Positions 15,249 to 23,247 of a DNA stretch of 39,344 bases are shown piece after piece. Origin of the DNA: Proteiniphilum sp. (GTDB taxonomy: Bacteria > Bacteroidota > Bacteroidia > Bacteroidales > Dysgonomonadaceae); the NCBI GenBank assembly GCA_018433945.1, contig JAHDQF010000069.1:1-39344 (forward strand), written 5' to 3'. Position 1 is the first letter of the stretch; every line of letters begins with the position of its first letter. The notes under the pieces are model-generated. The model searched no databases. It saw only the letters and a list, made by a program, of their open reading frames with translations, and was not told where the DNA came from. The position numbers and the translations under genes are program-made.

Positions 15249-15692
15249 ATGGAAGTAATATTGAAAGAGGATATACTGACTTTAGGCTACAAAGATGATG
15301 TAGTCAACGTGAAAAAAGGATATGCCCGTAACTACTTGATTCCTGAGGGAAAAGCGGTGATTGCCAGTGAGTCGGCCAAGAAGGTGCTGGCTGAGAATCA
15401 GAAGCAGCGTGCCCACAAACTGGCTCAGATCAAAGCCGATGCGGAGGCGCTGGCAGCCAGGATGGAGGGTGTAAGCCTTACCATCGGGGCCAAGACCAGT
15501 TCCACCGGCACCATTTTTGGTTCGGTGACCACGATCCAGATTGCCGAAGCATTGAAGGAGAAAGGGTTCGAAGTGGATCGCAAGTTGATCCAGATCAAAG
15601 ATCAGGTGAAAGAGGTGGGTACCTACAATGCGGTGGTCAGGCTGCACAAGGAGGTATCAGTAGATGTTCCCTTTGAAGTGGTTGCAGAATAA
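15249..15692 (+). CDS. rplI: Ribosomal protein bL9
   Basis: 147 residues. The N-terminal RNA-binding domain (EVILKEDILTLGYKDDVVNV, then KKGYARNYLIPEGKA) is linked by a long helix to the C-terminal domain (TIGAKTSSTGTIFGSVT). Both domains are complete. It is the last gene of the operon and ends in front of a strong bidirectional terminator shared with ackA. Confidence 0.96.
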   Translation: MEVILKEDILTLGYKDDVVNVKKGYARNYLIPEGKAVIASESAKKVLAENQKQRAHKLAQIKADAEALAARMEGVSLTIGAKTSSTGTIFGSVTTIQIAEALKEKGFEVDRKLIQIKDQVKEVGTYNAVVRLHKEVSVDVPFEVVAE

Positions 15693-15707
15693 TCAGCTGT
15701 AGCAATT

Positions 15708-15749
15708 CCATAAAAAAACCTCAGGTAGCATCCTGAGGTTTTTTTATGG
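15708..15749. terminator. Bidirectional terminator between rplI and ackA
   Basis: An 18-bp perfect stem: CCATAAAAAAACCTCAGG (15708-15725), six-base loop TAGCAT, then CCTGAGGTTTTTTTATGG (15732-15749). The GC core CCTCAGG is followed by seven T on each strand, so it should end both converging transcripts. Confidence 0.93.
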
Positions 15750-15771
15750 CTTAACCCCGGCTCAGGGGAGA

Positions 15772-16974
15772 TCAATTTTGTTTCAGGATCTCTACTGTGT
15801 CGCGGGCGATGGTGAGCTCCTCATCGGTGGGGATGATGAGTACTTTCACTTTGGAGGAGGGCTTGCTGATCACCACCTCTTTGGCCCGTACGGAGGCGTT
15901 CAGTTCTTCGTCGAGCTCGATGCCCATGAATTCCATGTTTTTACATACTTCGCTGCGTGTGATTGCCTGGTTTTCACCCACGCCCCCCGTGAATACCAGG
16001 ATATCCACACCCCCTAAAGCGGCGGCATAGGACCCTATATATTTCTTGATGCGGTAATTATAGGTTTTCATGGCCAACATGGCCCTTTTGTTCCCGTTGT
16101 CGATGGCTGCCTGAATCTCCCGCATATCGGAAGAGATACCAGAAATGCCAAGGACGCCTGAAAATTTGTTCAGCAGGGTAGATATCCCTTTCGTACCCAT
16201 ATGCTCTTTCTCCATGATATAGGAGATCACTCCCGGATCCACATCGCCGGAGCGGGTACCCATGATCAGTCCCTCGACCGGGGTCATACCCATGCTCGTG
16301 TCGATCGATTTTCCATCCTTGATGGCTGTCACAGAGCCGCCGTTGCCGATATGTGCCGTGATGATGCGTTGTTCTTCATAGGGGACACCCAGAAAATCAC
16401 AGGCTCTCTTCGATACGTACCGATGACTGGTACCATGAAAACCGTAACGACGGATGCCGTATTTCTCGTACAGTGCAAACGGAATGCCATAGGTATAGGC
16501 ATAATCGGGCATGGTCTGATGAAATGCCGTATCGAAAACACTTACCTGAGGCGTGTCGGGCATCAGCTCCTGAATGGCATAAATTCCTTTCAGATTGGGC
16601 GGATTGTGCAGGGGCGCCAGCTCAATGCTTTCATTCAGCATCTCGATCACCTCATCGGTGATCAGCACGCTCGAATTAAACCGTTCCCCCCCGTGTACCA
16701 CACGGTGTCCCACAGCATCTATCTCATTGAGCGATTTGATGCATCCATATTTCTCACTGAGCAATACACCCAGGATGTATTCTATCCCGGCACGATGTTC
16801 CAGGATCTCACCCTCCAGCATCACTTTCTGACCGTTGGGAAGGGCGAACTTCAGAAAGGAACCTTTCATCCCAATTTTCTCGATGCCCCCCTGTGCGACT
16901 ACCTCTCTGCTCTCCATCTCGAAAAGCTTGTATTTGATGGATGAGCTTCCGCAATTCAAAACCAAAATCTTCAT
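15772..16974 (-). CDS. ackA: Acetate kinase
   Basis: 400 residues. The start KILVLNCGSSSIKYKLFEM contains the phosphate-binding Asn and Ser, and FHGTSHRYVSKRA, GNGGSVTAI and the FTGGVGENQ stretch are in place. It forms ATP and acetate from acetyl phosphate, the last step of acetate fermentation. It lies 13 bases downstream of the dehydrogenase-like gene, which in turn follows pta, so all three form one operon. Confidence 0.96.
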   Translation of the reverse strand: MKILVLNCGSSSIKYKLFEMESREVVAQGGIEKIGMKGSFLKFALPNGQKVMLEGEILEHRAGIEYILGVLLSEKYGCIKSLNEIDAVGHRVVHGGERFNSSVLITDEVIEMLNESIELAPLHNPPNLKGIYAIQELMPDTPQVSVFDTAFHQTMPDYAYTYGIPFALYEKYGIRRYGFHGTSHRYVSKRACDFLGVPYEEQRIITAHIGNGGSVTAIKDGKSIDTSMGMTPVEGLIMGTRSGDVDPGVISYIMEKEHMGTKGISTLLNKFSGVLGISGISSDMREIQAAIDNGNKRAMLAMKTYNYRIKKYIGSYAAALGGVDILVFTGGVGENQAITRSEVCKNMEFMGIELDEELNASVRAKEVVISKPSSKVKVLIIPTDEELTIARDTVEILKQN

Positions 16975-16987
16975 CGTTTATCCTCCC

Positions 16988-17968
16988 TTAGTTGTACAGT
17001 GATTTATTGGGTGAAACCGGATTACCGTTTTCATCGTATAAATAAAAACCTTTCCTTGTACGCACACCCAGCTGATTGGAGCGGTACAGCTTCCATAAAA
17101 GAGGATTTGGTTTGTAATGTTTCGCCCCGAAATCGTTGAACATCGCCTCCATCAAGGTGACCAGGCGTTCGATGCCAATGATATCGGCCATGCGGAATAT
17201 GCCGTAGCGCTGTCCGTAAATGATGGTGAAGGTCTCCTCGATATCTTCCATGGAGCAGACTCTTTCCAGCAGCACCTGGCATGCCTCATTCAGCATGGTG
17301 GCTACCATCCGGAGACTCACATTCCCATTGCTTTCATTGATGCGGTGAGGCTTGTAGTTGATCAGCCGGGCGAAGATCTCCATCTTCTGGTACACCTCTT
17401 CGGAGGTATACATCCCGCTTACGATTTCCAGGATCCGGGCATCGGGATGTGTCACCGGGAAGTAGAGGCTTACACACCTTTCCTTGTGTAACAGGTCTGA
17501 TGCCAGCTCACTGATGATAATGGTAGAGCCGTTGGTGGCAATGATCGCATCCTCATCCAGGATCTCCTCCAGTCTCTTGAAGATATTTTTCCGGAGCGGC
17601 GTACTGCGGCGCCCGGTTTCCGTATAACGGGTACATTCAACGACCAGGTCACATTCCGCGAAATCTTCGTAATTGAGCGTGGGGGTGATACGGTTCATGA
17701 TCATTTTCTTTTCCGTTTGTGTCAATCCCCAGTTGCTGATCTTCTGGTCCATGATCTTCTCCAGCTCACCCAGCACGAAATCGATGCGTTCCGGCGATTC
17801 ATCCAGGAATACCACCTCCATGCCGGCCGTCGAGGCCATGTTAATAATATTTCTTCCCTCTTTACCGGCGCCCACCACGCCGATCTTTGAGAATAACGGT
17901 TTGTGCCTGCTATCTGCGGAGATGGTAAGGCCATACTTCTCAATAGGTTCAATAATCATTTCACTCAT
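16988..17968 (-). CDS. 3-hydroxyacyl-CoA dehydrogenase-like protein with altered active site
   Basis: 326 residues. A Rossmann domain (IGVVGAGKEGRNI, acidic residue at VVFLDESPER) is followed by the 3HCDH C-terminal domain (MADIIGIERLVTLMEAMF, GFYLYDENGNPV). Against the clostridial Hbd sequence as remembered, the catalytic His segment GMHFFNP is replaced by SLYFPVTHP, placing Tyr at the His position. The conserved Asn of the VVNR segment becomes Leu (VSLR). The Ser region (TNGST) and the downstream Glu remain. So the fold and NAD site look intact but standard dehydrogenase chemistry is doubtful. Lying between pta and ackA, it may serve acyl-CoA metabolism or act as an NAD(H)-responsive partner. 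Confidence 0.8.
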   Translation of the reverse strand: MSEMIIEPIEKYGLTISADSRHKPLFSKIGVVGAGKEGRNIINMASTAGMEVVFLDESPERIDFVLGELEKIMDQKISNWGLTQTEKKMIMNRITPTLNYEDFAECDLVVECTRYTETGRRSTPLRKNIFKRLEEILDEDAIIATNGSTIIISELASDLLHKERCVSLYFPVTHPDARILEIVSGMYTSEEVYQKMEIFARLINYKPHRINESNGNVSLRMVATMLNEACQVLLERVCSMEDIEETFTIIYGQRYGIFRMADIIGIERLVTLMEAMFNDFGAKHYKPNPLLWKLYRSNQLGVRTRKGFYLYDENGNPVSPNKSLYN

Positions 17969-17982
17969 ATGTCCTGTTGAAA

Positions 17983-18996
17983 TTATCTGTTTTGTTTTAA
18001 CCCGATAGCCTGGATGGCGGCAATGGCCACCATTTTGTAAATATCGTCAACCGAGCAGCCGCGTGAAAGATCATTCACGGGAGCTGCCATACCCTGCAAT
18101 ACAGGTCCTACTGCCTCTGCATTGCCCAGTCTCTGCACCAGTTTGTATGCGATATTTCCCGATTCGAGGGTGGGGAAGACCAGCACATTGGCTTTCCCGG
18201 CAACCATACTTCCGGGAGCTTTGGTTGCGCCGACCTCCGGGACAAGGGCGGCATCGGCCTGTAGTTCACCGTCAATCAGCAAAGAAGGATCTATCTCTTT
18301 TGCCCTGCGGGTGGCTTCCCGCACTTTGTCGATCATCTCATGTTCTGCACTGCCTTTTGTGGAGAAACTGAGCATCGCCACTTTCGGTTCAACACCCACC
18401 AGGTTCTTCATCGTCTGGGCCGATGCCACCGCGATGGAAGCAAGCTCTTCGGCAGTGGGATTGGGCATCACGGCGCAATCCGCAAAGAGAAGAATCCCAT
18501 TTTCACCGTATTGCGCTGTCTGCGTGAACATGATGAAAGCACCCGATACCACTTTGACACCCGGTAAGGTCTTGATGATCTGCAGCGCGGGACGGAGCAC
18601 ATCGCCCGTGGTGTTGCGTGCACCGGCAATCTCGCCGTCGGCATCCCCGTTTTTGATCATCAGGCAGGCCAGGTAGAGCGGGTCTTCCACCAACAGTGCT
18701 GCCTGTTCGGGTGTCATTCCTTTCTTTTTTCGGAGTTCAACCAAGAGGTTGGTATATGTCTCTTTTTTGTCGTGAGACTTTGGGTCCACGATCCGTGCTT
18801 TCGCAATGTTTTCAAGTTCGAGTTTTTTTGCCAGTGCATTAATCTCATCGGAATTTCCCAACAGAATAATCTCGGCTACGCCGTCGCGCACCAGCTGATC
18901 GGCTGCCTGAAGCGTCCTCTTTTCTGTGCCTTCGGGCAGGACAATGCGCTGTTTATCTGCTTTTGCCCTTTCAATGATGCTTTCTATGATGTTCAT
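17983..18996 (-). CDS. pta: Phosphate acetyltransferase
   Basis: 337 residues from the ATG at 18996 (MNIIESIIERAKADKQRIVL); a start nine codons upstream is possible but gives a poor MERPKQNKQ leader. It is the short single-domain Pta, with VLPEGTEKRT, ILLFADCAVMPNPTAEELA and DGELQADAALVP segments. It converts acetyl-CoA and phosphate to acetyl phosphate for AckA. It is first in the operon, 14 bases before the dehydrogenase-like gene. Confidence 0.94.
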   Translation of the reverse strand: MNIIESIIERAKADKQRIVLPEGTEKRTLQAADQLVRDGVAEIILLGNSDEINALAKKLELENIAKARIVDPKSHDKKETYTNLLVELRKKKGMTPEQAALLVEDPLYLACLMIKNGDADGEIAGARNTTGDVLRPALQIIKTLPGVKVVSGAFIMFTQTAQYGENGILLFADCAVMPNPTAEELASIAVASAQTMKNLVGVEPKVAMLSFSTKGSAEHEMIDKVREATRRAKEIDPSLLIDGELQADAALVPEVGATKAPGSMVAGKANVLVFPTLESGNIAYKLVQRLGNAEAVGPVLQGMAAPVNDLSRGCSVDDIYKMVAIAAIQAIGLKQNR

Positions 18997-19341
18997 TTGT
19001 TTATTTTGTTTTGGTCTTTCCAATAAGGATCAGCAAACAATTTTATGTGGCACTGTTTATTGTATATGAAGATCATAGGGAACTTTTGTATATTCAACGG
19101 GAGCAGCGTAAATTCATTTACTTTACCGGGTTCAGCAACTATTTCGTTCCGGGAGAGCATGGTGTAAACATGTTTTGACGATGCCGAAGGCAGAAATAGT
19201 GGAATATAATTCAAAAGTCTGAATTTACTGAACTCGCATGATTCCTATGCTCATTTCAAAATAAAATGGTTTCTCCGCAAAAGTACAAAAAATTGCGTGA
19301 AGCAGGTAACAAAATGGTCGTGTAGTTGCGTTTATTCTCTC
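18997..19341. other. Gap between argH end and pta start, with a possible pta promoter
   Basis: A minus-strand TACTTTTG box lies at 19278-19285 (written CAAAAGTA), about 280 bases upstream of pta, so a long leader is possible. A minus-strand frame of 73 codons (18993-19214) crosses it and ends at the pta start, but it matches nothing known and I do not call it. No hairpin or terminator for argH was found. Confidence 0.4.
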
Positions 19342-20655
19342 TCAGATGATTCCATCCTTTGTTGATTGGATTCCCTGTGAAGCCAGCTCCATTTTTTTTC
19401 GGATCTCTTCCGTGCAGAGGTTGCCGACACTGCCCGCGTGAGTATGCTGCACTTTTTTCTCTGTATGGAAAGTGCCCTGCTGCACTTCTTTTCCCACCTG
19501 CTGATAAGCTTCGCGGAAGGGGATGCCCTGCAATACCCGCCTGTTCACCTCCTCCACGGTGAAAAGATAGTCGTAGCGCGGATCCGAGAGAATATCTTCG
19601 TTGACCGAGATATGTTCCAGCATAAAGTGTGTCATCTGTAGTAGTTTGTGCAGGGTTTCCAGCGCCGGGAAGAGTACCTCTTTCAGCAGCTGGTAATCGC
19701 GATGATACCCGTGCGGCATATTGGTGGTCATCAGTGTGATTTCGTTCGGCAGACTCTGCAGGCGATTGCTGTGTGCGCGAATCAGCTCCCACACGTCGGG
19801 GTTCTTTTTGTGCGGCATGATGCTCGATCCGGTGGTCAGCTCTTGTGGGTAGGAGATAAAACCGTAATTGCCGGAGAGGTACATGCAGTTATCGGCCGCC
19901 AGCTTGTTGAGGGTAGCGGCGATGTTGGCCATGCTCTGGGCGAGGATCCGTTCGGTCTTGCCACGTCCCATCTGTGCGGCAACCACGTTGTAGTTCATTG
20001 TAGAGAATCCCAGCTCACGGGTGGTCATCTCTCTGTCCAGCGGGAAGGAGCTTCCATAACCGGCTGCAGAGCCCAGCGGATTTTGATCGGCCACCTTCCA
20101 GGCAGCCGCCAGCGTGTGCATATCATCCACCAGTGTTTCGGCGTAGGCGCCGAACCAGAGTCCGAACGAGGAGGGCATGGCCACCTGCCCATGCGTGTAG
20201 CCGGGCAGCAGCACCTCTTTGTGCTTTTCACTGAGCGACTGCAACAGGCGGAACAGATCCATTACTTCTTCCTTGATCTGCAGGATCTCCTCTTTCAGGT
20301 ACAGTTTGATATCCACCAGCACCTGATCGTTGCGTGAACGTCCCGCATGGATCTTCTTGCCCATTTCGCCCAGTCGCTCTGTCAGCATTGCCTCTATTTG
20401 TGAGTGGATATCTTCGGCATCATCGAGACGGAAATTACCTTTCTCCACCTCGGCCAGGATATTTTGCAATTCGGCCTGCAGAGCCTCCTCTTCCTCCGCC
20501 TTCAGCAAGCCTGTTTTCACCAGCATTTTGATGTGCGCCATTGATCCCCGGATGTCATGTTTTGCCAGACGCAGATCCAGTTCCCGGTCGTTCCCTACTG
20601 TAAAATCTTCTACCCGTTTGTTGGCATCAAAGCCTTTGTCCCATATTTTTGCCAT
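19342..20655 (-). CDS. argH: Argininosuccinate lyase
   Basis: 437 residues. The fumarase/aspartase superfamily signature GSSIMPHKKNPD is intact, with HAGRSRNDQVLVD and YTHGQVAMPSS upstream. It cleaves argininosuccinate to arginine and fumarate, the last step of arginine synthesis. It is the last gene of the minus-strand arg operon, separated from argE by the higA gene. The start is three bases after the higA stop. Confidence 0.95.
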   Translation of the reverse strand: MAKIWDKGFDANKRVEDFTVGNDRELDLRLAKHDIRGSMAHIKMLVKTGLLKAEEEEALQAELQNILAEVEKGNFRLDDAEDIHSQIEAMLTERLGEMGKKIHAGRSRNDQVLVDIKLYLKEEILQIKEEVMDLFRLLQSLSEKHKEVLLPGYTHGQVAMPSSFGLWFGAYAETLVDDMHTLAAAWKVADQNPLGSAAGYGSSFPLDREMTTRELGFSTMNYNVVAAQMGRGKTERILAQSMANIAATLNKLAADNCMYLSGNYGFISYPQELTTGSSIMPHKKNPDVWELIRAHSNRLQSLPNEITLMTTNMPHGYHRDYQLLKEVLFPALETLHKLLQMTHFMLEHISVNEDILSDPRYDYLFTVEEVNRRVLQGIPFREAYQQVGKEVQQGTFHTEKKVQHTHAGSVGNLCTEEIRKKMELASQGIQSTKDGII

Positions 20656-20658
20656 GCC

Positions 20659-21015
20659 TTAATAAGGTTGAATTAATACCTCCGTAGGAATATTCATTTT
20701 ATCATGTAGGTTGCGGATCATGTTCAGCGACAACTTTCGCTTTCTGTTCAGCACTTCGCTTGCACGGCTCTTGAGTCCGATAACATCTGCCAGATCGTTC
20801 TGGGTATATCCCATTTGCTCCATTCGGAATTTGATCGCTTCGATGGGATCGGGCAGATCGATCGGGAAATGCGATTGTTCATACTGATCAATTAAAATGG
20901 TCAATATATCCAGTTCGTCTCCATCAACACTATTGAGCCTGGCATCAAAAACAGCTTCAAGCCGTTGTAACGCCTGTTCGTAATCTTTCTCTGTTTTTAT
21001 CGGTCTGACTTTCAT
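20659..21015 (-). CDS. higA: HigA-type antitoxin (XRE helix-turn-helix), orphan
   Basis: 118 residues. The N-terminal KPIKTEKDYEQAL-like start (VRPIKTEKDYEQALQRLEA) is typical of Bacteroidota HigA proteins. A helix-turn-helix follows at about 69-100 (MGYTQNDLADVIGLKSRASE), then VLNRKRKLSLNMIRNLHD. It normally neutralises the HigB RNase and represses its own operon. Here the upstream toxin gene is reduced to its 3' end. It sits inside the arg operon, three bases before argH, and may now be transcribed with it. Confidence 0.88.
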   Translation of the reverse strand: MKVRPIKTEKDYEQALQRLEAVFDARLNSVDGDELDILTILIDQYEQSHFPIDLPDPIEAIKFRMEQMGYTQNDLADVIGLKSRASEVLNRKRKLSLNMIRNLHDKMNIPTEVLIQPY

Positions 21016-21020
21016 CTTTG

Positions 21021-21122
21021 TTAAATTTTGGTCGTATCAATTTTGTCGTAGTCGGAATGTGTTCCTATAAATCGAATCCACATTATCTGATAATCATAAT
21101 TGATCTTTACGATGATCCTGTT
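21021..21122 (-). pseudogene. higB: HigB toxin remnant, C-terminal third
   Basis: On the minus strand this frame reads NRIIVKINYDYQIMWIRFIG then THSDYDKIDTTKI to a TAA at 21021-21023. It is the characteristic HigB C-terminus (RFIGTHxxYDKID). It ends just before the higA start, the normal toxin-antitoxin order. The N-terminal two-thirds are missing. Upstream, the frame runs into the 3' end of argE in another reading frame, so the deletion joined the two genes. Confidence 0.82.
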
Positions 21123-22200
21123 CTTTTTGTTTGGATGGGATGAAAGATAGATTTTCTATCAAACGGATGTATCCTTCGATTCCCTGTTCCAGTTCCTCTA
21201 TCAACACAAACTCATCAGCCTGGTGAGAACGGGCCGATTCACCCGGGCCCATCTTCAGGGCCGGGCAGGTGATCCGCATCCAGTCGGAGGTGGTCGGCGA
21301 GACATAAGTTTCCATATGCAGGCGTTCAATGCAATGCAATAACGGATGATCTGCCGGGGTAGCTGAGCTCCTGTTGGTCAGTGACCGCGCTTTCAGGGTA
21401 CTCTTTACCCGCGGTTGCAGGATATCCATCAACTCCTGATTGCTGTATTGTTCTGTGGGCCGGACATCCACCACAAAAGTGCACCGGTCGGGGATCACAT
21501 TGTGTTGGATACCGGAATGTATCTGCGTCACGGTGAGCTTTACCTCTCCCATGACAGGGGATATTTTGGGGAATTTTATTGAACGCAATACCGCAATATC
21601 TTCCAGTGCAATGTAGAGTGCGTTCACCCCTTCATCCCTTGCCGCGTGTCCGCTTACCCCTTTTGCTTCGCCGTCGATCACCAGCAGTCCTCTTTCCGCG
21701 ATGGCCGCCTTCATCCCTGTCGGTTCACCGATAATGGCCATATCCACTTCACCGTTCAGCTTTTCCCATAGCCGTCTCATGCCCCCTGCCCCGGAATTCT
21801 CCTCTTCGGTGGAGAGTGCCAGCAGCAGGTTGAACGGGAGTTCTTTCTCGTAGAAATGGAGGAATGTCTGTATCATGGAGACCACACTGGCACCGGCATC
21901 GTTGCTGCCCAGTCCGAAGACGTGCCTGTCTGAGACCGGTGGTGTGAAGGGGTCAAAGGAATAGGTTGAGGCGGGTTGTACCGTATCGAGATGGGAGTTG
22001 AGCATCAACGTAGGCTTCGTGTGGTTCGCATGCGGCTGACGCAGAATCAGATTATTGCCGAGCCGTTCGGTTTCGATTCCATGCTCTTTAAAATAATTCA
22101 TCAGATAATCGCTCCGCAGATGTTCTTCCCCCGAAAAGGAGGGCAAAGAAACCAGTTTTCTCAGCAATTCCGTCGCGCGATGCAGGTATCTTCTGTTCAT
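21094..22200 (-). CDS. argE: M20 family N-acyl-ornithine/citrulline deacylase (ArgE-type)
   Basis: 368 residues of the M20 metallopeptidase family. Metal-site motifs: LNSHLDTVQP (His, Asp), GSNDAGAS (Asp) and STEEENSGAG (catalytic Glu pair). In this pathway it should remove the N-succinyl group after carbamoylation, giving citrulline. The last dozen residues (SKQKEQDHRKDQL) are read from DNA that in another frame encodes the HigB remnant, so the native C-terminus was probably replaced. It lies between argB and higA. Confidence 0.9.
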   Translation of the reverse strand: MNRRYLHRATELLRKLVSLPSFSGEEHLRSDYLMNYFKEHGIETERLGNNLILRQPHANHTKPTLMLNSHLDTVQPASTYSFDPFTPPVSDRHVFGLGSNDAGASVVSMIQTFLHFYEKELPFNLLLALSTEEENSGAGGMRRLWEKLNGEVDMAIIGEPTGMKAAIAERGLLVIDGEAKGVSGHAARDEGVNALYIALEDIAVLRSIKFPKISPVMGEVKLTVTQIHSGIQHNVIPDRCTFVVDVRPTEQYSNQELMDILQPRVKSTLKARSLTNRSSATPADHPLLHCIERLHMETYVSPTTSDWMRITCPALKMGPGESARSHQADEFVLIEELEQGIEGYIRLIENLSFIPSKQKEQDHRKDQL

Positions 22201-22202
22201 TG

Positions 22203-22233
22203 GATTGAGATTGATTGAGATTGATTTTAACGG
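22203..22233. repeat. Short 10-base repeat upstream of argE
   Basis: GATTGAGATT occurs twice in tandem next to the argE start codon, followed by a partial third unit. The period is 10, not 7, so it is recorded separately from the heptad arrays. Confidence 0.45.
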
Positions 22234-22242
22234 GATCGGGCT

Positions 22243-23070
22243 TTACTCTTTTTTGGATGTTCTGTTGCTCTCCCGCAATACCGTTCCTTTTTTTGACAAC
22301 AGATTTTTTGCATGCAGGATGATTACCTCCGATACGCCCTGTTCAATCGCATGAAAGGAATTGTCAATTTTCGGAATCATTCCGCCGGCGATGATGCCCT
22401 GCAGTTTGTATGCTTCACTCTCTTCCCGGTTTATCGAAGGGATAAGACTTTCCGGGTCGCTTACATCTTTCAGTACACCCTCTTTTTCGAAACAATAATA
22501 GAGCGTCGTATCATATTTTCGGGACATGGCGGCTGCCAGTGAATAAGCCACAGTATCGGCATTGGTGTTCAGCAAAGAACCCTTGCCGTCGTGGGTGATG
22601 GCACAAAAAACAGGGGTAATTTTGCCCTCGATCAGTTTGGATATCAACTCCGCATTCACTTTTTCCGGATCGGGATCGCCCACGAATCCATAATCGACCG
22701 GTACCGGTGACCGCCGCAGCGCCGGGATGGTGTTGCCATCCGCACCGGAGAGGCCGAGGGCGTTGCAGCCAATCTTTTGGAGCGATGCCACCATATTTTT
22801 GTTGATCCATCCGGCATAGACCATGGTGACCAGCTTCAGTGTCTCAGCATCGGTGATGCGGCGTCCCTGCACCATTCTTGTCTCAATACCCAGTCGTACA
22901 GCCATCTTAGAGGCCATTACACCCCCACCGTGCACCAGTAGTTTCCGTCCTTCCAGTCGGTGAAAATCGGACAGGAACGATTTCAGCGCTTCCGGATGAT
23001 CCACGATGTTGCCTCCAATTTTTACAATGGAGAGACTCTCTTTATCTCTGATTTTATTGTTAATCGGCAT
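22243..23070 (-). CDS. argB: N-acylglutamate kinase (acetyl- or succinylglutamate kinase)
   Basis: 275 residues of the amino acid kinase family. Features: IVKIGGNIVDHPEAL (phosphate loop), LLVHGGGVMASKMA, and the C-terminal ATP-binding IAGGMIPKIDNSFHAIEQG. It phosphorylates the acylated glutamate for ArgC. Given the SOTCase-type ArgF' next to it, the true substrate is probably N-succinylglutamate (inference). The start codon ATG lies within the first unit of a heptad repeat array. Confidence 0.93.
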   Translation of the reverse strand: MPINNKIRDKESLSIVKIGGNIVDHPEALKSFLSDFHRLEGRKLLVHGGGVMASKMAVRLGIETRMVQGRRITDAETLKLVTMVYAGWINKNMVASLQKIGCNALGLSGADGNTIPALRRSPVPVDYGFVGDPDPEKVNAELISKLIEGKITPVFCAITHDGKGSLLNTNADTVAYSLAAAMSRKYDTTLYYCFEKEGVLKDVSDPESLIPSINREESEAYKLQGIIAGGMIPKIDNSFHAIEQGVSEVIILHAKNLLSKKGTVLRESNRTSKKE

Positions 23071-23122
23071 TCAGTATTCAGTTGTCAGCATTCAGCATTC
23101 AGCATTCAGCATTCAGTTTTCA
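23067..23122. repeat. Heptad tandem array, GCATTCA type, 8 units
   Basis: Units in order: GCATTCA, GTATTCA, GTTGTCA, four GCATTCA, GTTTTCA. The first unit contains the argB start codon (complement of CAT at 23068-23070), so the array begins exactly at the gene edge. Confidence 0.9.
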
Positions 23123-23134
23123 GTTATGGATAAT

Positions 23135-23232
23135 CTTGACTCTTGTGTCTTGATTCTTGTGTCTTGATTCTTGTGTCTTGATTCTTGTGTCTTGATTCTT
23201 GTGTCTTGATTCTTGTGTCTTGATTCTTGTGT
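23135..23232. repeat. Heptad tandem array, CTTGTGT/CTTGATT type, 14 units
   Basis: Fourteen 7-base units alternate strictly as CTTGTGT and CTTGATT after a first CTTGACT, so a 14-base composite unit is repeated almost perfectly. It ends 15 bases from the argF' stop codon and lies 12 bases from the neighbouring GCATTCA array. Copy-number change by slippage is likely. Confidence 0.95.
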
Positions 23233-23247
23233 CTGGTTGGTACTTCA

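Noticed and set aside
16201-16944. Plus-strand 247-codon frame
   Set aside because: Antisense to ackA, which is well conserved; no family match.
18993-19214. Minus-strand 73-codon frame directly before pta
   Set aside because: No recognisable domain or promoter at its start. It could be real but nothing supports it beyond length.
23067-23232. CRISPR array
   Set aside because: The units are contiguous 7-mers with no spacers, and no cas genes are nearby.
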